Positions 61,010-64,000 of a stretch of DNA of 64,000 nucleotides are shown in pieces. Source of the DNA: Planococcus versutus (GTDB lineage Bacteria; Bacillota; Bacilli; Bacillales_A; Planococcaceae). The notes beneath the pieces are model-generated. The model ran no database searches and was not told the origin of the DNA. It worked only from the letters and a program-made list of their open reading frames with translations. Position 1 is the first letter of the stretch, and every line of letters begins with the position of its first letter. Made by a program: the position numbers and the translations under genes. The DNA is taken from the NCBI RefSeq assembly GCF_001186155.3, contig NZ_CP016540.2:1342001-1406000 (forward strand), read 5' to 3'.

Positions 61010-61774
61010 ATGTTGCATCAATTTTCAAGAAATGAATTAGCGGTAGGAAAAGAAGGCATTGATTTACTAAAAAATGCAACGGTCGCCATACTTGGTGTAG
61101 GTGGTGTTGGCTCATTTGCTGCAGAAGCTTGTGCACGCAGCGGTGTGGGGACAATTATTCTTGTAGACAAAGATAATGTGGACATTACGAATATTAATCG
61201 TCAACTTGTTGCAAATCTATCGACTGTGGGACAGTCAAAAACGGCCGTGATGAAAGACCGTATCGCTGACATTAATGCAGATTGTAACGTGATTTCGTTG
61301 CATATGTTTTATACAGAAGAAACTTGCGTTGAGTTTTTTAGCTACAATCCTGATTATGTCATCGATGCCTCCGACACGATGATTTACAAAGTTCATTTGA
61401 TGGAAGAATGTTACCGTCGTGATATAAAAATCATTGCGAGTATGGGAGCGGCTAATAAAACCGATCCGACGCGCTTTAAAATAGCGGATTTTTCTGAAAC
61501 ACATACAGATCCGTTAGCAAAAATTATTCGTAAAAAATTGCGCAAAAATGGAATTTACAAAGGCATTCCAGTAATTTTTTCAGATGAAAGTCCAATCGTT
61601 GTGCGTGAAGACGTGGTCGACACAGTTGGAAAGCCAGATGCTGCAATCCGAAAAGCACAAATGCCACCATCGTCCAATGCATTTACTCCGTCAACTGTCG
61701 GGTTGATTGCTGCGAGTTGGGTAGTGAATGACATCACGAAATCAATTCCCATGACGCGTGTCCGCATGAATTAA
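61010..61774 (+). CDS. tcdA: tRNA threonylcarbamoyladenosine dehydratase TcdA (YrvM)
   Basis: ATG 61010 after GAAAGG gives 254 residues, the length I recall for B. subtilis YrvM; GTG 61001 is too close to the ribosome site. It is an E1/ThiF-like enzyme: nucleotide motif ILGVGGVGSFAAEACARSGVG and ATP-binding NINRQLVA. It cyclises t6A37 of tRNAs to ct6A using ATP. Confidence 0.94.
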   Translation: MLHQFSRNELAVGKEGIDLLKNATVAILGVGGVGSFAAEACARSGVGTIILVDKDNVDITNINRQLVANLSTVGQSKTAVMKDRIADINADCNVISLHMFYTEETCVEFFSYNPDYVIDASDTMIYKVHLMEECYRRDIKIIASMGAANKTDPTRFKIADFSETHTDPLAKIIRKKLRKNGIYKGIPVIFSDESPIVVREDVVDTVGKPDAAIRKAQMPPSSNAFTPSTVGLIAASWVVNDITKSIPMTRVRMN

Positions 61775-61781
61775 TTTATAA

Positions 61782-61808
61782 CCGGCTTTTTTATGAGCTG
61801 GTTTTTTT
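61782..61808 (+). terminator. Intrinsic terminator after tcdA
   Basis: AACCGGCT pairs with AGCTGGTT (one G-U) around a T-rich loop and is followed by seven T. Confidence 0.75.
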
Positions 61809-61835
61809 ATGTAATTTTGACGAATGAATTCATCG

Positions 61836-61868
61836 AAAAAGCCATTTCCGAATTCAGAAATGGCTTTG
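61836..61868 (-). terminator. Intrinsic terminator of rarA (minus strand)
   Basis: On the minus strand AAAGCCATTTC pairs with GAAATGGCTTT and runs into T. Confidence 0.85.
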
Positions 61869-61912
61869 TATTGTGTTGTAGATGATTACTTTTCGTTATA
61901 GCTCCACTTTTT

Positions 61913-63202
61913 TTATTTTTTGGTTTTGCGGAAGCTTTTTAGTTTTTCGTAAATACCCGCAAACTTTTTTTCTTCACCGGCAATAACGGGTTTGTAAAAC
62001 TCAGCTTTTTGTACTTCTTTTGGCAAATAATCTTGATCAGCCCATCCACCAAACGAGCCAACGGGGGTATCGTGTGGATATTGATAACCACTGTGGCCAA
62101 GTTCAGCGCTACCGGCGTAATGGGTATCCCGTAAATGCATTGGAATATCACCTACTTCGCCTTTATGGATTGCGCTTGTTGCGGCATCAATCGCTTTATA
62201 GGCAGAGTTGGATTTTTCAGACAAACACATTTCAGCAACTGCTTGAGCAAGGGGAATGCGCGCTTCGGGTAACCCAAGGCGATCAGCTGCTTGGCAAGCT
62301 GCTAAAACATGACCACCGACAGCTGGGTTTGCTAGCCCAATGTCTTCGTAAGCCATCACAAGCAATCGGCGAGTGACTGCTGTTAAATCTCCATTTTCCA
62401 ATAAATGCGCCAAATAATACATAGCAGCATTTACATCACTGCCTCGCACTGATTTTTGTAAAGCAGAAAGTAGATTAAAAAAATGTGATCCTTTTTTATC
62501 ACCAAATACACCCACACGTTTGATCATTTGTTCCACCATTTGATCTTCTACTATGTATTTGCCGTCGATTTCGTCAGAAGCAATAACGATTGATTCTAGC
62601 ATCGTCAATGCTTTTCTGGCATCACCGTTTGTACCTTCTGCAATTCGTTCGACTTGTTTTTCAGAAATCTCGATTTGTTCATTTCCAAGTCCACGCTTTG
62701 GTTCTGTCAAAGCACTGTTTATTAGTTGGACGATGTCTTCGTGTGACAACCTTTTTAATTGTTTGATTTCACCGCAACGTGAGCGGATAGCTGGGTTTAC
62801 ATCGTGAAAAGGATTTTCTGTTGTTGCACCTATTAAGACAATAGATCCACTTTCAACATGTGGCAACAAAGCATCTTGTTGCAATTTATTAAAGCGATGG
62901 ATTTCATCTAAGAACAGTAACACTTTCCCAGTCATCCGCGATTCCGTGACAACTTCTTCGACATCTTTCTTGCCGGAAGTCGTAGCATTCAATGCGATAA
63001 ATGGTAAATTTGACGTGCCCGCGATAGCGTGAGCAATAGAAGTTTTGCCAATACCAGGTTCGCCGTACAACAACATTGACGGAACATGGCCGTTTTTGAT
63101 CATTTTATATAAAGCAGTATGCGGTCCGATGACATCTTTTTGTCCAACAACTTCATCAATCGTTCGTGGACGCATACGAAAAGCTAAAGGTTCGTTATGC
63201 AT
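61913..63202 (-). CDS. rarA: Replication-associated recombination protein RarA (MgsA)
   Basis: The start at 63202, after AAAGGAG, gives 429 residues; the frame open to 63262 has no ribosome site. It is an AAA+ clamp-loader-like ATPase: Walker A LLYGEPGIGKTSIAHA, Walker B VLLFLDEIHRFNKLQQD, sensor 1 LIGATTENPFHDV. The C-terminal MgsA domain includes DTHYAGSAELGHSGYQYPHD. RarA acts at stalled replication forks. The gene is B. subtilis yrvN and is convergent with tcdA. Confidence 0.96.
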   Translation of the reverse strand: MHNEPLAFRMRPRTIDEVVGQKDVIGPHTALYKMIKNGHVPSMLLYGEPGIGKTSIAHAIAGTSNLPFIALNATTSGKKDVEEVVTESRMTGKVLLFLDEIHRFNKLQQDALLPHVESGSIVLIGATTENPFHDVNPAIRSRCGEIKQLKRLSHEDIVQLINSALTEPKRGLGNEQIEISEKQVERIAEGTNGDARKALTMLESIVIASDEIDGKYIVEDQMVEQMIKRVGVFGDKKGSHFFNLLSALQKSVRGSDVNAAMYYLAHLLENGDLTAVTRRLLVMAYEDIGLANPAVGGHVLAACQAADRLGLPEARIPLAQAVAEMCLSEKSNSAYKAIDAATSAIHKGEVGDIPMHLRDTHYAGSAELGHSGYQYPHDTPVGSFGGWADQDYLPKEVQKAEFYKPVIAGEEKKFAGIYEKLKSFRKTKK

Positions 63203-63286
63203 AAAAAAACTCCTTTCGTACATTCGTTCTATCAGTATAGCGTTTGAAGTTTCAAAAGTCATTGCAAGTCCATTTGTGTCGAATTA

Positions 63287-63295
63287 TGCTATACT
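63287..63295 (+). promoter_or_regulatory. Extended -10 promoter of cymR
   Basis: TGC-TATACT lies about 210 bases before cymR. The long 5' region (63296-63503) has no recognised riboswitch or open frame; a possible stem GGTCGACGCGCTAGACC lies at 63416-63432. Confidence 0.5.
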
Positions 63296-63503
63296 GATTT
63301 GAAGAATATACGTTGGTGTATAGGTAGATTTGTAATTTATTAGTAGCATTATTCTGTTATTAATTCGCTGCAAATCTGTTGCGTGTTCAAGCGCTCTCTA
63401 TCGTTTAAGTTCTTGGTCGACGCGCTAGACCAGAGAAGACGCACATAAGAAACGAAAAAGTGAACAGCTACTCGTTTAAATTATCAAACTTAGAGGTGTA
63501 ATG

Positions 63504-63920
63504 ATGAAAATATCAACTAAAGGCCGTTACGGGCTGACAATTATGATCGATCTTGGAAAACATTACGGAGAAGGCCCGTTGCCATTGCGCAAAATCGCAA
63601 CAGAAAATGATCTTTCTGAAGCGTATTTAGAACAACTTGTTGGTCCATTGCGTAATTCAGGACTGGTGAAAAGTGTTCGCGGTGCATATGGTGGCTATAT
63701 GTTAACGCGTCATCCAAAAGAAATTTCAGCAGGAGACGTAATTCGTGTATTAGAAGGCCCAATACAACCTGTAGAAGGCATCGAAGACGAAAAACAACCC
63801 CAGCGTGAGCTTTGGGTGCGCATTCGTGATGCAGTAAAAAATGTATTGGATACTACAACCATCGAAGATTTGGCAAATGCCGAAAATGGCGAAACTGAAA
63901 ACTATATGTATTATATATAA
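63504..63920 (+). CDS. cymR: Rrf2-family cysteine metabolism repressor CymR
   Basis: ATG 63504 (five bases after GAGGTG) gives 138 residues; the ATG at 63501 is too close. It starts MKISTKGRYGLTIMIDL, has the winged helix (DLSEAYLEQLVGPLRNSGLV, VRGAYGGYML) and ends with AENGETENYMYYI, near-identical in plan to B. subtilis CymR. It lacks the three cysteines of IscR. With CysK as partner it represses cysteine uptake and synthesis genes. Confidence 0.95.
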   Translation: MKISTKGRYGLTIMIDLGKHYGEGPLPLRKIATENDLSEAYLEQLVGPLRNSGLVKSVRGAYGGYMLTRHPKEISAGDVIRVLEGPIQPVEGIEDEKQPQRELWVRIRDAVKNVLDTTTIEDLANAENGETENYMYYI

Positions 63921-63934
63921 GGGAGTAAATCTAT

Positions 63935-64000
63935 ATGAATCGAATTTATTTAGACCATGCGGCAACTTCGCCTATGCATCCTGAAGTGGTAGCAACTTTT
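63935..64000 (+). CDS. Cysteine desulfurase (NifS/IscS-like, YrvO-type), 5' end only
   Basis: The first 22 codons (MNRIYLDHAATSPMHPEVVA) are present; the gene runs off the window. YLDHAAT is the conserved N-terminus of class V PLP cysteine desulfurases. In B. subtilis yrvO follows cymR and supplies sulphur for tRNA thiolation with MnmA. AAGGGAG precedes the ATG. Confidence 0.9.
   Translation, partial: MNRIYLDHAATSPMHPEVVATF

Noticed and set aside
63296..63503. Riboswitch or T-box before cymR
   Set aside because: The 5' region is long, but no T-box, S-box or other known leader motif or terminator is visible.

Overview
The window is a contiguous piece of a low-to-moderate GC Gram-positive chromosome of the order Bacillales. 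Gene order follows the Bacillus subtilis lon-engB-hem-valS-folC-comC-maf-radC-mre-min-rplU-obg-phe / ruv-queA-tgt-yajC-comN-secDF-recJ-apt-rel-dtd-hisS-aspS-6S RNA-tcdA-rarA-cymR blocks almost gene for gene. The sporulation genes that sit between these genes in B. subtilis (spoVID, spoIIB, spoIVFA, spoIVFB, bofC, safA, spoVB) are absent, although spo0B is kept. This, together with a complete type IV pilus locus, points to a non-sporulating or weakly sporulating member of the Planococcaceae (Planococcus-like). That assignment is inference, not proof.

Layout. 1-1430: end of lonA and engB. 1563-7929: haem operon hemA-hemX-hemC-hemD-hemB-hemL behind a near-perfect PerR box. 7930-8250: non-coding repeats with a long hairpin. 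8250-11239: valine T-box leader and valS. 11243-12900: two overlapping RimK-like ATP-grasp genes on the minus strand. 12972-15903: divergent folC and a membrane-GAF-GGDEF diguanylate cyclase. 15950-18799: minus-strand operon of three minor prepilins, one very large. 19099-29200: type IV pilus operon (small membrane protein, VanW-like protein, pilB, pilT, pilC, major pilin, pilM, pilN, pilO), a dispersed repeat, then prepilin peptidase pilD. 29480-34852: maf, radC, mreBCD, minCD. 34853-35324: apparent gene remnant or empty DNA. 35325-36456: L21 leader, rplU, prp, rpmA. 36526-39755: spo0B, obg, pheB, pheA. 39832-40365: niaR on the minus strand. 40451-44676: ruvAB, queA, tgt, yajC. 44755-48111: comN, secDF, lapA-like. 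48159-55466: recJ, apt, a beta-helix protein, rel, dtd. 55495-55594: five 20-bp tandem repeats. 55637-57205: SH3b/amidase (minus). 57271-60679: Asp/His T-box, hisS, aspS. 60719-60912: 6S RNA. 61010-64000: tcdA, rarA (minus), cymR, and the start of a cysteine desulfurase.

Most genes are housekeeping genes in tight, translationally coupled operons with ATGA overlaps. The accessory and more interesting parts are the ATP-grasp pair, the pilus locus with its neighbouring GGDEF protein and giant minor pilin, the beta-helix gene between apt and rel, and several repeat elements. No clearly new defence system, mobile element, CRISPR array, rRNA or tRNA is visible. The best candidates for undescribed biology are the paired ATP-grasp ligases and the large Glu5-lacking prepilin.
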